DNA of 64,000 nucleotides from Blumeriella jaapii (lineage: Eukaryota; Ascomycota; Leotiomycetes; Helotiales; Drepanopezizaceae): NCBI GenBank assembly GCA_009599575.1, contig VWND01000034.1, forward strand, positions 147,864-211,863. The letters run 5' to 3'. Position 1 is the stretch's first letter, and every line of letters starts with the position of its first letter. A program made the translations under genes and the position numbers. This document shows positions 10,915-22,563 of the stretch, piece after piece. The notes beneath the pieces were generated by a model. The model saw only the letters and a program-made list of their open reading frames with translations, made no database searches and was not told where the DNA came from.

Positions 10915-12545
10915 TTATTAATAAATTTTTTTTTACGCTGGCGACGGCGTAAAATTTTTTTTTTTTTCGAATTTTTTACGGGTTATATTAAAATAATCGA
11001 CCGGTCGTAAAAAGGCTTATTTCCGCATTTTGTGAAAAATAGCTTCTGTTTAACGATTTTTTTTTTAGCAAAGCTTTTCAGCTCCTGCTACCATATCTTA
11101 ACCTTTTTTTTAATCAGCGAAAAAGCAGCCTTTTTCAAAAGCTTTTTTTTTTGAAAAGCAGTTTTTCTCCCGAAAAAAAAAAAAAACAAAAAAAAAGGGC
11201 AGAGCGCCAACCATTTCGCCTGCCATCTTTTTTTTACAGCCTAGCGCTGAAAGCATTCAATTGAAACTTTTGCAAAATCAATTGAAAAAAGCGCAAAAGC
11301 GTAAACGATAATTTTTGGAAATTATACGATTGCGACAGACCTTTTAATTAAAGCGTTTAGTAAAATTTATCGAACGTGCTTTTGCCAGTCGCGAATCTGC
11401 TGCTTCACTTTTTCGCAACGTTTTATTTTAATTAATAAACGCTGCAAATTAACTTCTACGCTTTGCGCGATTTTTTTTTGGATTTTTCTATAACGGCCAA
11501 GATTTTAACGCGCTTTTTAAACGCTATAGTTTTTATTTATTTGCTAATTTTCGACTAGCTCGTATAAAACGCGTTTCGAACTTTAAGTTTAAATTAAATA
11601 ATAATAAAAATTACAAAATATATTATTAAAAAATTAAAATTTTCGATAATTTCGAATTTTACTACGATTATTTCGCTAGCGATCGATTTCGCAAAAATTA
11701 TATATTCGATTAAACCGAAAGCGTAATAAAAAAATTTTTTATTTCGCGTATTTTAAACCGTTCCGATTTTATACTTTCCGAAAAATTAATAAAAAAGGTC
11801 GCCGATTTTCTGGCCGACCTTTCCGACGTTTAAAAAATCGAAAACGAATTTAAAATGCTTGCAATAAATACGCACGACGATTTTTAGCGATTTTATTTGC
11901 GATTTTTCATTTTCGCAATAAACGCTTAAATACGAACTGATAAACAGCTTCGGAACGCTTTCCGCGATAAAATACTAAAACGTTTACGAAAAAAGCTGCA
12001 TTTGAAATAAGCGCGTACAACGACTTTTAAAAATTAGCTCACCGCTATCCGTTAAAAAAAACAAAGTTAATTAGCCAAACGAATTTTATACGCGAATCGC
12101 TTTTTAATAAAATTTATTACTTATTAAAATAATAAGTTTTTAATTAAAGCGTATTACGAGTTAAATCGTACGTACGAAAATCGTTTAAATGCTTTAAAAG
12201 CTTTTTTTTAGCCTTTTGCTGTTTTTTTTTTCTACGTTAAAACGCCTTTTTTAGCGTTTTTTTTTTCGATCGGATCAACGACAACGTTCGTTTTTTATTT
12301 TATATTAAAAAGTTCAGAAAAGCTAATTTGCACGACTTTTTACAGGCCGATTTTCGGTTCTATCCAAATGCTTTTTCAAGCTAATAAATATAAACGAAAT
12401 CGAACCGGCCGAAAATTCGCTTTCCGATAATAATAATAAAAACGAAAACCTTTTTTCAAACGATTTTTAAAATGCATACGAAAAAGTTAAAAGCTTTTTC
12501 GCTAATCGAAGAAACGCCCAGGCCTAAGCAAAGCTTTTTTTTTAA
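10915..12545 (+). pseudogene. Leader and gag remnant of A1
   Basis: The leader runs from the LTR to about 11200. From about 11370 one plus-strand frame is readable between stops: ERAFASRESAA, then NGQDFNALFKRY, LIKKVADFLADLSDV, NEFKMLAINTHDDF, and near the end EIEPAENSLSDNNNKNENLF. The same pieces recur at matching places in A2 to A5 and A7, so they are the true frame of a Gag-like protein with an acidic, Asn-rich C-terminus. I see no zinc knuckle. Other open frames here are shadows. Confidence 0.6.
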
Positions 12546-12550
12546 GCGCG

Positions 12551-13103
12551 TTGCGCGATATGCGTTATTTTAATATTCGGAAACTTTTTAATAGCGATTT
12601 ATTAACAATTTCCGTTATATTTATTAAAAATAGCCTTTCGTACAAAATAAAAGCGCTCGCCGATTTTAAAGCGAACGGTTATGCGTTAATCGATTCGGCG
12701 CTAATCAAATCCTTTTTTTTTTTTAAAAATTTTTAATTTAATTTTTTCCGGCTTTTTTTTTTATAAAAAAATATAATAAAGTTCGTGGCCATTTAATTAT
12801 ATATTTTACGCTTTTCAATTTTATTATTAATAATCGAATATAATCGTTTATTTTTTTTTTAATTATTAATTTCGGAAATCATAGTATAATTCTAAAAAAA
12901 GCTTGGTTGGCCGAACACCAAGTTTTATTAAATTATAATAAACGCAAGCTTTATTGGCCGAAGTTTTACTTTTTTACAGCTTTTTACGCTTATTATATTA
13001 AAGTTTTTTATTTGCATTTCCGAAAGATTTAATTTCGCTATTAAAACGACGCTGTAAAACGTAACAAAAACTTTGACCAATTATGGCAAATTTACGACGC
13101 TAT
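12551..13103 (+). pseudogene. Aspartic protease remnant of A1
   Basis: The plus strand at 12551-12736 reads MRDMRYFNIRKLF, then SYKIKALADFKANGYALIDSA. ALADSGANGYALID is the expected retropepsin active-site region, and the catalytic D-S-G now reads D-F-K. About 150 bases downstream come remnants of the second motif (NHSIILKKAWLAEHQVLLNY type), which in Ty3/gypsy proteases precedes the reverse transcriptase. The protease would cut the Gag-Pol polyprotein. A2 interrupts the region at 13103. Confidence 0.75.
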
Positions 13104-13373
13104 TATAACGATCTAATCAGTCGGAGGGCTGGGAGATCAGTCAACTGGTCGCCGTATTCATATGGTACAAAAAACGAGCCTTTGGTTTTGTAATAAAAAT
13201 ATTTATTTAAAATCAACAATTGCAAAAAGCAGAGGTTGCTAAAAGGAAAAAGCCTTATATATATAAATAGTTTCCACAGTTAATAAAAAAATCTATTAGA
13301 AAACTAAAAAGCTTGTAGCTACACGTAATTGCTGAGAGAATACGAAAAATAGCAAAAAAAATAAATCGTCACA
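13104..13373 (-). repeat. 3' LTR of A2 (270 bp)
   Basis: On the plus strand it runs TATAACGATCTAATCAG ... TCGTCACA. The outer (left) end preserves CAGTCGGAGGGCTGGGAGA. It is followed at once by CTATTTTTCCGTTCG, the complement of the purine tract that precedes the 3' LTR in this family. Confidence 0.92.
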
Positions 13374-13850
13374 CTATTTTTCCGTTCGAAAAAAGCGCGC
13401 TCTCGAGCTTTTATTTATTAGTACGTCGCTATCCAAATAATCGTACGAATCCAAATCTTCGGAATACGCTTTCAGCCAATTCATAAATTTTACAGAAGGA
13501 CCGGAAAGCTTTTTATGCGCCAAATAAAAGTCGCGCATTTTTAAAAAAGCATATATAAAATCAGACGCGGGGTATTACGTAAGATTTTTATTTAAGCTTA
13601 TTTAAAAAGCTTTGTATTAAAAGGTTTTTCGCTGCATTCGATAAACGATTTAATTTTTCGATTTCGTATTTAAATTTACCAGTTATATTAATAAATTCAA
13701 AAGCTGAGTTAATCTGATCTGAAAGCGCGTCGTCAGCTGTTTTACGCAATCGATTAGCGTAAAAAACTGGATATACGTTTATAATACTAAAAAGGTTTAG
13801 CTTAAAAGCTTTGTCGAAAATTTTGGCTACAATTTTAAAAGGGCCGTTTA
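13374..13850 (-). pseudogene. A2 integrase C-terminus and chromodomain remnant
   Basis: This minus-strand stretch aligns with the better preserved A7 59020-59320 and A5 42714-43237, where a chromodomain can be read. Right of it comes the GPF.I.A.I..NAFKLN integrase tail, cut by the insertion of A3 at 13850. Stops are frequent. A chromodomain would bind methylated histone H3 (family knowledge) and steer integration. Confidence 0.65.
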
Positions 13851-14117
13851 TGTAACGATCTAATCAGTCGGAGGGCTGGGAAATCAGTCAACTGGTCGCC
13901 GTGTTCATATGGTATAAAAAACGAGCCTTTGGTTCTGTAACAAAATATTTATTTAAAATCAATAATTGCAAAAGACAAAAGTTGCTAAAAAAAAAAGCCT
14001 TATATATATAAATAGTTTTTATAATTAATAGAAAAACTTATTAAAAAACCAAAAAGCTTGCAGCTACACGTAGTTGCTAAAATAATACGAGAGGTAGCAA
14101 CAAAATAAATCGTTATA
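13851..14117 (-). repeat. 3' LTR of A3 (267 bp)
   Basis: Plus-strand sequence starts TGTAACGATCTAATCAG and ends TCGTTATA. The outer left end keeps GTCGGAGGGCTGGG; the inner end is RIP-altered. Confidence 0.92.
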
Positions 14118-16156
14118 CTATTCTCCCGTCCGAAAAAAGCGCGTTTTCGAGCTTTTATCTATTAGTACGTCGCTATCCAAATAATCGTACGAATTCAAAC
14201 CTTCGGAATACGCTTTTAGCTAATCTACAAATTTTGCAAAAAAACCGGAAAGCTTTTTATACGTTAAATAAAAGTCGCGCACTTTTAAAAAAGCGTATAT
14301 AAAATCAGACGCGGAATACTACGTAAGATTTTTATTTAAGCCTATCCAAAAAGCTTTATATTAAAAAATCTTCCGCTGCATTCGACAAGCGATCAATTTT
14401 TCGACTTCGTATTTAAATTTATTAATTATATTAATAAGTTTAAAAGCTGGGTTAATCTGACCTGAAAGCGCGTCGTCAGCTGTTTTACGCAATCGACTAG
14501 CGTGAAAAACTGAATGTACGTTTATAATATTAAAAAAGTTTAATTTAAAAGCGTTATCGAAAATTTTAGCTACAATTTTGAAAAGGCCGTTTTTAGGATT
14601 GTCGAGCTTGCGGAAAGGCCGGAAAATCGAAAATAAACGTATATCGAACCAAACGTAATCGCCAACGTTAAAATCGATCGCGCGGCGAGACTTATTCGTA
14701 TTTTTTTTTATTTTATCGTAGGTTTGTTAAAAATGCGATTTAGCGAAGTTTCAAACGTCGTAATAGCGGCGAGCGTACGCACGAGCTTCGTCTGCGTTTA
14801 GCTTATATAAAAGATTAAAAAAAAAGGAAGTATCGAGCTTTCAATTTCAATTAATATAGGAAATATAACCGTATACAATTTCAAAAGGTGAAAGGCCATT
14901 TAAACTTTCGTAAAAAAAAATTATTTAAGCGAAATCTATTATTAAAAGAAATTCGTTTTAATCGTTTTAATAAAAGTTTACGAAAAATCGAAAGCGCTTT
15001 TGCAAATATTAATTGTAAATTTCGGTTTAATCGTCGATTTCAAAATAAGCGGCTGTCGAAAGTTTTAATTGCGTACTAAATATTTTGTTTAATTCAAACC
15101 AAAAAGTAAATTAATACTAAAGGCCACGATCGCTAATAATACTTTTTAAAAGGCCAAAATACTTATATATATGGAATATATATAATTTGGCGAAGCTTCG
15201 AGCGTCGATATTTTATAACAAAAAATCGAAATAATTTGCTTAGAAAAACGATTTATTATTACGAATACGTTATCGTAACCGTATTTGTTTTTGTTAAAAC
15301 TGCAAAAATCTATTATAACGTGCTTTTAAAAATGGTCAAAAACCAAAAAAAATTAAAAAAAGCCGGGACGTTTATTTTTTAAAATAAAACTTTTTCGATA
15401 AGCGTAGCAATTGCGACAGTATTGTTTTACGAAAGCTGTTATATTTCGCCAATAATATTGGTCCGAAAGCAATTGCGTAGTTTTGCGAGCGCTGAAATAA
15501 ACGATGAAAATCTGATCGTATATTTTTCGTACAAAAGCCAAACGAAAATAATCGACGTTTAATATTATTAAGCGACCGTAATATAATAGCAAATCGCGTT
15601 TAAATATATACGAAATATTATTATCGTCGTTTTTTTTCGTAGCGTTTCGTACAGCTTTTTTTCGGAAGGTTATCAAGCTGCTAGTTATGCGATTAGCGTA
15701 AAAAATTTAATTAACAATACGAAATACGAAAGAAAAATCAGCTATTTCAACGATAAAAACAGCTATTTCGAAGGCCGTAAAAAATCGAAGTTTTTTAATT
15801 AAAAAGCGGTGATCGATCTGATCGGCTCGGAAAAAAGTTTGCAGGCGCTAAATGCGTTTAAAAGAGTTTTAGCGGTCGAATTCGCTCGTACGACGTATTA
15901 ATACGTCAGCCAAAAGATTATATTTATCTGGTTTATACGTAATAAAAAAGTTGTAATCGGCGAAAAGCTCGGCTTAGCGTGCTTGTCGAGCGTTTAAAAG
16001 TTTAAAAGTTATAAAATATTTTACTATTTTATAATTAATAATTATTTTAATTTAATAAATTAAGCCAGCCAGTTCAATACGAAAATTGCCTAGAAATTTT
16101 ACGATTGCGAACATTTTTTTATCGTATACGACGTAATTTAGCTTTGCGAAAGCTAT
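14118..16156 (-). pseudogene. A3 integrase and chromodomain remnant
   Basis: The longest open piece, 15353-15676, reads VDYFRLAFVRKIYDQ, SARKTTQLLSDQYYWRNI and VKQYCRNCYAYRKSF. This is the integrase zinc-binding domain: the C-R-N-C pair is kept and the first His position (HFRLAF in the expected motif) is Tyr. The catalytic core and C-terminal parts lie at about 14560-15350 with many stops, and the chromodomain at about 14150-14400. The plus-strand open frame at 14888-15079 is its antisense shadow. A4 interrupts the region at 16156. Confidence 0.75.
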
Positions 16157-16421
16157 TATGACGATCTAATCAGTCGAAGGGCTGGGAGATCAGTCAACTG
16201 GTCGCCGTATTCATATGGTATAAGAAACGAGCCTTTGGTTCTGTAACAAAGATATTCATTTAGAATCAATAATTGCAAAAGGCAGAGGTGCTAAAAAGGA
16301 AGTGCCTTATATATATAAATAATTTCCACAGTTGATAAGAGACCCACCAGAAGACCAGGGAGCTTGCAGCTATACGTAGTTGCTAGAGTGACACGAAAGG
16401 CAAAAGAAATAAGTCGTTACA
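16157..16421 (-). repeat. 3' LTR of A4 (265 bp)
   Basis: Runs TATGACGATCTAATCAG ... TCGTTACA on the plus strand. The outer left half is spared. It is followed by CTATCCTCCCGTTCG, the complement of the family polypurine tract. Confidence 0.93.
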
Positions 16422-18410
16422 CTATCCTCCCGTTCGAAAAAGCGCGCTTTCGAGCTTTTATCTATTAATACGTCGTTATTTAAATAATCGTACGAGTCTA
16501 AACCTTCGGAATACGCTTTTAGCTAATTTACAAATTTTACAGAAGAACCGGAAAGCTTTTTATGCGCTAAATAAAAGTCGCGCACCTTTAAAAAAGCGTA
16601 TATAAAGTCAAACGCAGGGTATTACGTAAGATTTTTATTTAAGCCTATTCAAAAAGCTTTGTACTAAAGAATTTTCCGCTGTATTCGATAAGCGATTAAT
16701 TTTTCGATTTCGTATTTAAGCTTATCAATTATATTAATAAGTTTAAAGACTAGACTAATTTGATTTGAAAGCGCGTCGTCAGCTGTTTTACGCAGTCGAT
16801 TAACGTAAAAAACTAAATATACGTTTATAATATTAAAGAAATTTAATTTAAAAGCGTTGTCGAAAATTTTGGCTATAATTTTAAAAGGGCCGTTTGTAAA
16901 GTTGTCGAGCTTACGAAAGGGCCGGAAAATCGGAAATAAACGTATATCGAGCCATACGTAATCGCCAATATCAAAATCGATCGCGCGGCGAAATTTATTC
17001 GCATTTTTTTTATTTTGTCGTAAATTTATTAAAGGTGCGATTTAGCAAGATTTTAAGCGTCGTAATAGCGGCGAGCGTACGTACGAGCTTCGTTTACGTT
17101 TAGCTTATATAAAAGATTGAAAAAAAAAAAGTATCGAGCTTTTAATTTCAATTAATATAAGAAATATAACCGTATATAATTTTAAAAAATGAAAAGCTAT
17201 TTAAATTTTCGTAAAAAAAAACTATTTAAGCGAAATCTATTATTAAGAAAAATTCGTTCTAATCGTTTTAATAAAAATTTACGAAAGGTCGAAAGCGTTT
17301 TTGCAAATATTAATTATAAATTTCGGTCTGACCGTCGGTTTTAAAATAAGCGGCTGTCGAAAGCTTCAGTTGCGTACCGAATATTTTATTTAATTCAAAC
17401 CAAAAGATAAATTAATACTAAAGGCTACGATTGCTAATAATACTTTTTAAAAAGCCAAAATATTTTTATACGTGAAATATATACAATTTAGCGAAGCTTC
17501 GAACGTCGATATTTTTATAACAGAAAATCGAAATAATTTGCTTAAAAAAACGATTTATTATTACGAATACGTTATTATAATCGTATTTGTTTTTGTTAAA
17601 GCTGCAAAAGTTTATTATAAAGTGCTTTTAAAAATGGTTAAAAACAGAAAAAAACTGAAAAAAGCCGGAGCGTTTATTTTTTAAAACAAAACTTTTTCGA
17701 TAAACGTAATAGTTGCGATAATATTGTTTTACAAAAGCTGTTATACCTCGTTAATAATATTGGTCCGAAAGCAATTGCGTAGTTTTGCGAACGTTGGAAT
17801 AAACGGTGGAAATTTGGTCGTGCATTTTTCGTACAAAAGCTAAAAGAAAATAATCGACGTTTAATATTATCAAACGACCGTAATATAACAGCAGATCGCG
17901 TTTAAATATATACGAAATATTATTAGCGTCGTTTTTTTTTATAACGTTTCGTATAATTTTCTTTCGGAAAGTTATTAAGCTGCTAGCTATGCGATTAGCG
18001 TAAAAAATTTAATTAACGATACGAAATGCGGAAAAAAAATCAGCTATTTTAACGATAAAAACAGCTGTTTCGAAGGCCGTGGAAAATCGCAGTTTTTCAA
18101 TTAAAAAACGGTGATTAATTTGACCGGCTCGAAAAAATGTTTACAGGCGTTAAATGCGTTTAAAAAAGTTTTAACGGTCGAATTCGCTTATACGACGTAT
18201 TAATACGTTAGCTAAAAAATTATATTTATCTGATTTGTACGTAATAAAAAAGTTGTAATCGGCGAAAAGCTCGGCTTAGCGTATTTATCGAACGTTTAAA
18301 AGTTTAAAAGTTATAAAATACTTCAAAGCTTTATAATTAATAATTATTTTAATTTAATAAATTAAGCTAGCTAGTTTAATACGAAAATTGCTTAGAAATC
18401 TTACGATTGC
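16422..18410 (-). pseudogene. A4 integrase and chromodomain remnant
   Basis: Minus-strand coding region homologous to A3 14118-16156. It holds the integrase zinc-binding region at about 17700-17960, the catalytic core at about 17180-17690, the C-terminal module at about 16860-17010 and the chromodomain at about 16480-16720. None is free of stops. The 70-codon plus-strand frame at 17472-17684 is an antisense shadow of the core and carries no known motif. Confidence 0.7.
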
Positions 18411-19903
18411 GAGCATTTTTTTATCGTATACGACGTAATTTAGCTTTACGAAAGCTATAGTTTTGCTGAAATAAGCGATTGGAAACCAATCGTTATTATA
18501 AAATTGCGAAAGCACAAAAGCTATTACGCCGTCGGAAGCGTTAGTTTTTAATATGCAAAAAAGATTTTGCTTGTAATATTATAAAACTGGTGCAATAATA
18601 AAAGCTAGTATAAAAAGGTCGAAACTTTTTTAATATTCAAAAATAAAATTAAAAAAAACGTTAGCTTTAGTTAAATAAATCAAAAGCTTTGCAATTATAC
18701 CGTAGTTTCGAATAAAACGTCGGTAAAAGTTATAAAAACCAAAAAAGCTTTATACACTTTTTATAATAGTAGGAAGCTTTTAGTAAGCGCTTACGGAAAT
18801 CTTTTTTGGATTTACTTCTAGGCTTTTAATAAAAATAATAAAACCTAAATAACTGGTTCGAATAACGTTATATTCAGACTTTCGAATATCGGCCTGTAAT
18901 CCAGCGTCAGCGAGCTTTTAAAGCATTTTGCGAACGTATATAACGTGTTTTAAAAGGTCGAACGAATAAATAAAAATATTATTTAAATATGCAATGCAAA
19001 AATCGTTTAGATAATCGAAAAAAACGTCGTTTATATAGCGTTAGTAAATTGCGAATTTATTAATAAAGCCAAAAAGTAGCATTTTGCATTTATAAGCGCC
19101 GTAACGCGTACGAAACGTCGTTAGTTTTTTATTAACGGAATTTATTCGAATTCTGTAAAAAGCTTAACGAATATCGAGCTTCGTAAAAATTCGCGCTTTC
19201 GAAAAACGAGCAAAGATTTTATCGATAAAAAAAAAAAATAGCGATTTTTACGAATAATATTATTAAAAGCTCGATAATCGATATAAAAACGTAATAAACC
19301 GTCGGGTTTTTTGGCGAAAAGCACTAAAGCAGCGAAAAAAGCGATAAAAAGTTCGATAAAGCTTTTGTTAAAATTATTTTGCAAATAAATTTTAATAATT
19401 TCGAATTTTAAAATCGATATCTTATATAAAAAAGTATATTTCAGCTTTTTTTTATTTAAAATAAGCTCGATTTTATAATCGTAAGGCCGGTAAAAGGCTA
19501 GCTCGTTATTAACGGCTTTAGAAAACACGTGTTCGAGGTTTTTATACTCCGGAGAAAAAAATTCGAAAAAAGGTTTATTCGAAGTTAGCTTTGTTAAGCT
19601 GATTAAAAAAGTCGAAATCGATATTTCGTTCGTTTTAAAACGTTCGAAAAAATTGTAAAATTAAATTTTGAAAAAAGTGTTGTACGTAAAATCGTTTAAT
19701 ATTCTGTCGATCTCGTATAAAAAAATTAAAAATATTTTAATTGCTTTTTTTCTGAAAATCAGCTTAAAAGCGTATATAATAATCTGGCAAATAAAAATTA
19801 AATAAGCAATAGGTTGAGAAACTCGTTTTCGAACTGATCGTTTAAAAAGTTTAAAAAGTGGTTGCTTATCTGAACTATCGATTATATTAAGCTGAAAGGC
19901 CAT
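18411..19903 (-). pseudogene. A4 reverse transcriptase and RNase H remnant
   Basis: At 19142-19528 the minus strand reads FSKAVNNELAFYRPYDYKIE and then KKPDGLLRFYIDYRAFNNI, the fingers/palm entry of gypsy reverse transcriptase (KPDGGLRFCVDYRALN in the family). The 80-codon piece at 19661-19903 (SDKQPLFKLFKRS...) is the linker between protease and reverse transcriptase. The catalytic YLDD box reads YLNN near 18974-18995, so both Asp are Asn. RNase H lies at about 18411-18800, poorly preserved. Confidence 0.82.
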
Positions 19904-19973
19904 CGCGGCGAAGGCTTTTCTTCGGTTTTTAATATAACTGTTTTTCGTAGAACAAAAAAGCTGTTTTGACGAA

Positions 19974-20004
19974 AAAAAAAAAAAAAAAAAAAAAAAAGAA
20001 ATAA
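19974..20004. repeat. Poly(A) homopolymer in A4 (poly(T) on coding strand)
   Basis: An almost pure A run lies between protease and reverse transcriptase, about 55 bp from the 33-nt unit. All family A copies that include this place have such a run, with different lengths. Confidence 0.85.
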
Positions 20005-20056
20005 TAAAAGAAAAATCGGCAGCTTGAAAAAATGGTGTAATTTTTTGTATTATCCC

Positions 20057-20089
20057 ATTGGCGTCGCTATCGAAATTAACATCGCGAAT
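20057..20089. repeat. 33-nt hairpin unit, copy in A4
   Basis: It runs ATTGGCGTCGCTA, a 7-nt loop, then an arm ending TCGCGAAT. It is 33 nt long like all other copies and lies between protease and reverse transcriptase. The A in ACATCGCG replaces the G found in the other copies, a RIP-type change. Confidence 0.75.
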
Positions 20090-20104
20090 GAAATTCGACC
20101 TTTT

Positions 20105-20658
20105 CGCGCTTCGTACAGCGTCGTAAATCTGTCACAATTGGTTAAGATTTGTTACGTTTTATAACGTCGTTTTAATAGCGAAATTAAATCTTTCGGAAAT
20201 ACAAATAAAAGATTTTAATACAACGAGCGTAAAAAACTATAAAAGAATAAAACTTCGGCTAATAAAGCTTGCGTTTATTACAATTTAATAGAATTTAATA
20301 TTCGGCCAAGTAAGCTTTTTCTAAAATTATATTATAATTTCCGAGGTTAATAATTAAAAAAAAAGTAAACGATTGTATTCGATTATTAATAATAAAATTA
20401 AAAAGCGTAAAATATATAATTAAATAGCCACGAGTTTTATTATACTTTTTTACAGAAAAAAAAGCCGGAAAAAATTAAATCAAAAGTTTTAAAAAGAAAA
20501 AAAAAGGATTTAATCAGCGCCGAATCGATTAACGCATAATCGTTTGTTTTAAAATCGGCGAACGCTTTTATTTTATACGAAAAGCTATTTTTGATAAGTA
20601 TAACGGGAATTATTAATAAATCGCTATTAAAAAGCTTTCGAACGTTAAAATAACGCAT
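20105..20658 (-). pseudogene. A4 aspartic protease remnant
   Basis: The minus strand at 20440-20658 reads MRYFNVRKLF, SFSYKIKAFADFKTNDYALI and DSALIKS. The retropepsin D-S-G position reads D-F-K. Downstream, at about 20300-20400, come remnants of the LGNHDIILGKAWL-type second motif and YWPKF. The segment ends where the DAVRSAKRSN-like linker leads to the 33-nt unit. Confidence 0.75.
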
Positions 20659-22293
20659 ATCGCGTAATACGCTTAAAAAAAAGGCTTTGCTTAGGCCTGA
20701 GCGTTTTTCCGATTGACGGAAAAGCTTTTAACTTTCTCGTATGCATTTTAAAAATCGTTTGAAAAAAGGTTTTCGTTTTTATTATTATTATTAAAAAGCG
20801 AATTTTCGGCCGGTTCGATCTCGTTTACATTTATTAGCCTAAAAAAGCTTTTAAGTAAAACCGAGGATCGGCTCGTAAAAAATCGTGCAAATTAGTTTTT
20901 TTAAACTTTTTGATATGAAATAAAAAACGAACGTTGTCGTTGATCCGATCGAAAAAAAAAAACGCCAGAAAAAACGTTTTGGCGTAAAAAAAAAAAAAAA
21001 CAAAAGGCTGAAAAAAAGCCTGTGAAGCATTTGGACGACTTTCGTACGTACGATTTAACTCGTAATACGCTTTGATTAAAAACTTATTATTTTAATAAAT
21101 GGTGGATTTGGTTGAAAAGCGATTCGCGTATAAAATTCGTTTAGCTAATTAATTTTATTTTTTTTATCGGACGGCGGTGAATTAATTTTTAAAAGTCGTT
21201 GTACGCGCTTATTTCAAATGCAGCTTTTTTCGTAAACGCTTTAATATTTTGTCGCGAAAAGCGTTTCGAAGCTGTTTATCGGTTCGTATTTAAGCGTTTA
21301 TTACGAAAATAGAAAATCGCAGGTAAAAGCGCTAAAAATCGTTATACGTATTTATTGCAAGCATTTTAAATTCGTTTTCGGCTTTTTAAACGTCGGAAAA
21401 ATCGGCCAAAAAATCGGCGACCTTTTTTATTAATTCTTCGAAAGAAATAAAGTCGGAACGGTTTAAAATACGCGGGGTTAAAAACTCTTTTGCCACGCCT
21501 TCGGTTTAATCGAATATGTAATTTTTGCGAAATCGATCGCCAGCGAAATAATCGTAATAAAATTCGAAATTATCGAAAACTTTAGTTTTTTAATAGCGTG
21601 CTTTATAATTTTTACTATTATTTAATTTAAACTCAAGATTCGGAACGCGCTTTATACGAGCTAGTCGAAAATTAGTAAATAAATAGAAACTATAGCGTTT
21701 AAAAAGCGCGCTAAGATCTTGGCCGTCAAAAAAAGATTCAAAAAAAGTTCGCGAAAAGCGTGGAGATTGGTTTGCGGCGTCTGTTGGTTAAAATAAAACG
21801 TTGCGAAAAAAAGCAGCAGATTCGCGACTAGCAGAAGCACGTTCGATAAATTCTATCAAACGCTTTAATTAAAAGGTCTGTCGCAATCGTATAGTTTTCA
21901 GAAATTGTCGTTTACGCTTTTGCGCTTTTTTTAATTGATTTTGCAGAAGTTTCAACTAAACGCTTTCAGCGCTAAGCTGCAAAAAAATGGCAGGCGAAAT
22001 GGTTGGCGCTCTGCCTTTTCCTTTGTTTTTCTTTCCTCGGGGGAAGGACTGTTTTTTAAAAAAAAAGCTTTTGGGGGAGGCTGTTTTTTCGCTGATTGAA
22101 AAAAGAGTTAAAATATGGTAGCAGAAGCTAAAAAGCTCTGCTAAGAAAAAGATCGTTAAACAAAAGCTATTTTTCGCGAAATGCGAAAATAAGCTTTTTT
22201 ACGACCGGTCGATTATTTTAATGTGACCCGTGAGAAATTCGAAGAAAAAAATAGTTTACGCCGTCGCCAGCGTAGAAAAAGAATTGTTAATAA
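20659..22293 (-). pseudogene. A4 gag remnant and leader
   Basis: Homologous to A1 10915-12545 on the opposite strand. The acidic EIEPAE...NNNKNENLF stretch is at about 20760-20840, and the VADFLADFSDV piece is at about 21400-21440. The leader with the tRNA or self-priming site lies next to the 5' LTR; I could not identify the primer site because RIP has altered it. Confidence 0.55.
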
Positions 22294-22558
22294 TATAACG
22301 ATTTAATTAGTCGAAAGGCTGAAAGATTAATTAACTGGTCGCCGTGTTTATATAATATAAGAAACGAGCTTTTGGTTTTGTAACAAAGATATTCACTTAG
22401 AATTAACAACTGCAAAAGGCAGAGGTGCTAAAAGGAAAGTGTTTTATATACATAAATAGTCTTCACAGTTGATGGGAGACCTACCAGAAGACCAGGGAGC
22501 TTGCAGCTACACGTAGTTGCTGGGGTGATACGAGGGGCAAAAGAAGTGAGTCGTCACA
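22294..22558 (-). repeat. 5' LTR of A4 (265 bp)
   Basis: The inner (left) end reads TATAACGATTTAATTAG, fully RIP-altered. The outer (right) 170 bases are almost unmutated and end AGTGAGTCGTCACA. This is one of the best preserved family A LTR edges in the window. Confidence 0.93.
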
Positions 22559-22563
22559 GCTAT

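Larger units (their letters stand above)
16157..22558 (-). mobile_element. Complete family A chromovirus A4 (6402 bp), innermost of the nest
   Basis: LTRs of 265 bp at both ends and a 5-bp duplication GCTAT (16152-16156 and 22559-22563) define it. From right to left on the minus strand: 5' LTR, gag, protease, reverse transcriptase/RNase H, integrase, chromodomain, 3' LTR. It is the youngest insertion of this nest, because nothing interrupts it, yet it is heavily RIP-mutated. Confidence 0.95.

Noticed and set aside
13104..16421. Three minus LTRs in tandem (13104, 13851, 16157) as an array with repeated partial elements
   Set aside because: The 5-bp duplications and the continuity of A2 and A3 across their inserts show simple nesting.
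17472..17684. 70-codon plus-strand open frame in A4; similar ones at 14888-15079 and 57962-58270
   Set aside because: Each lies antisense to the integrase region of its element and recurs only because the element recurs.
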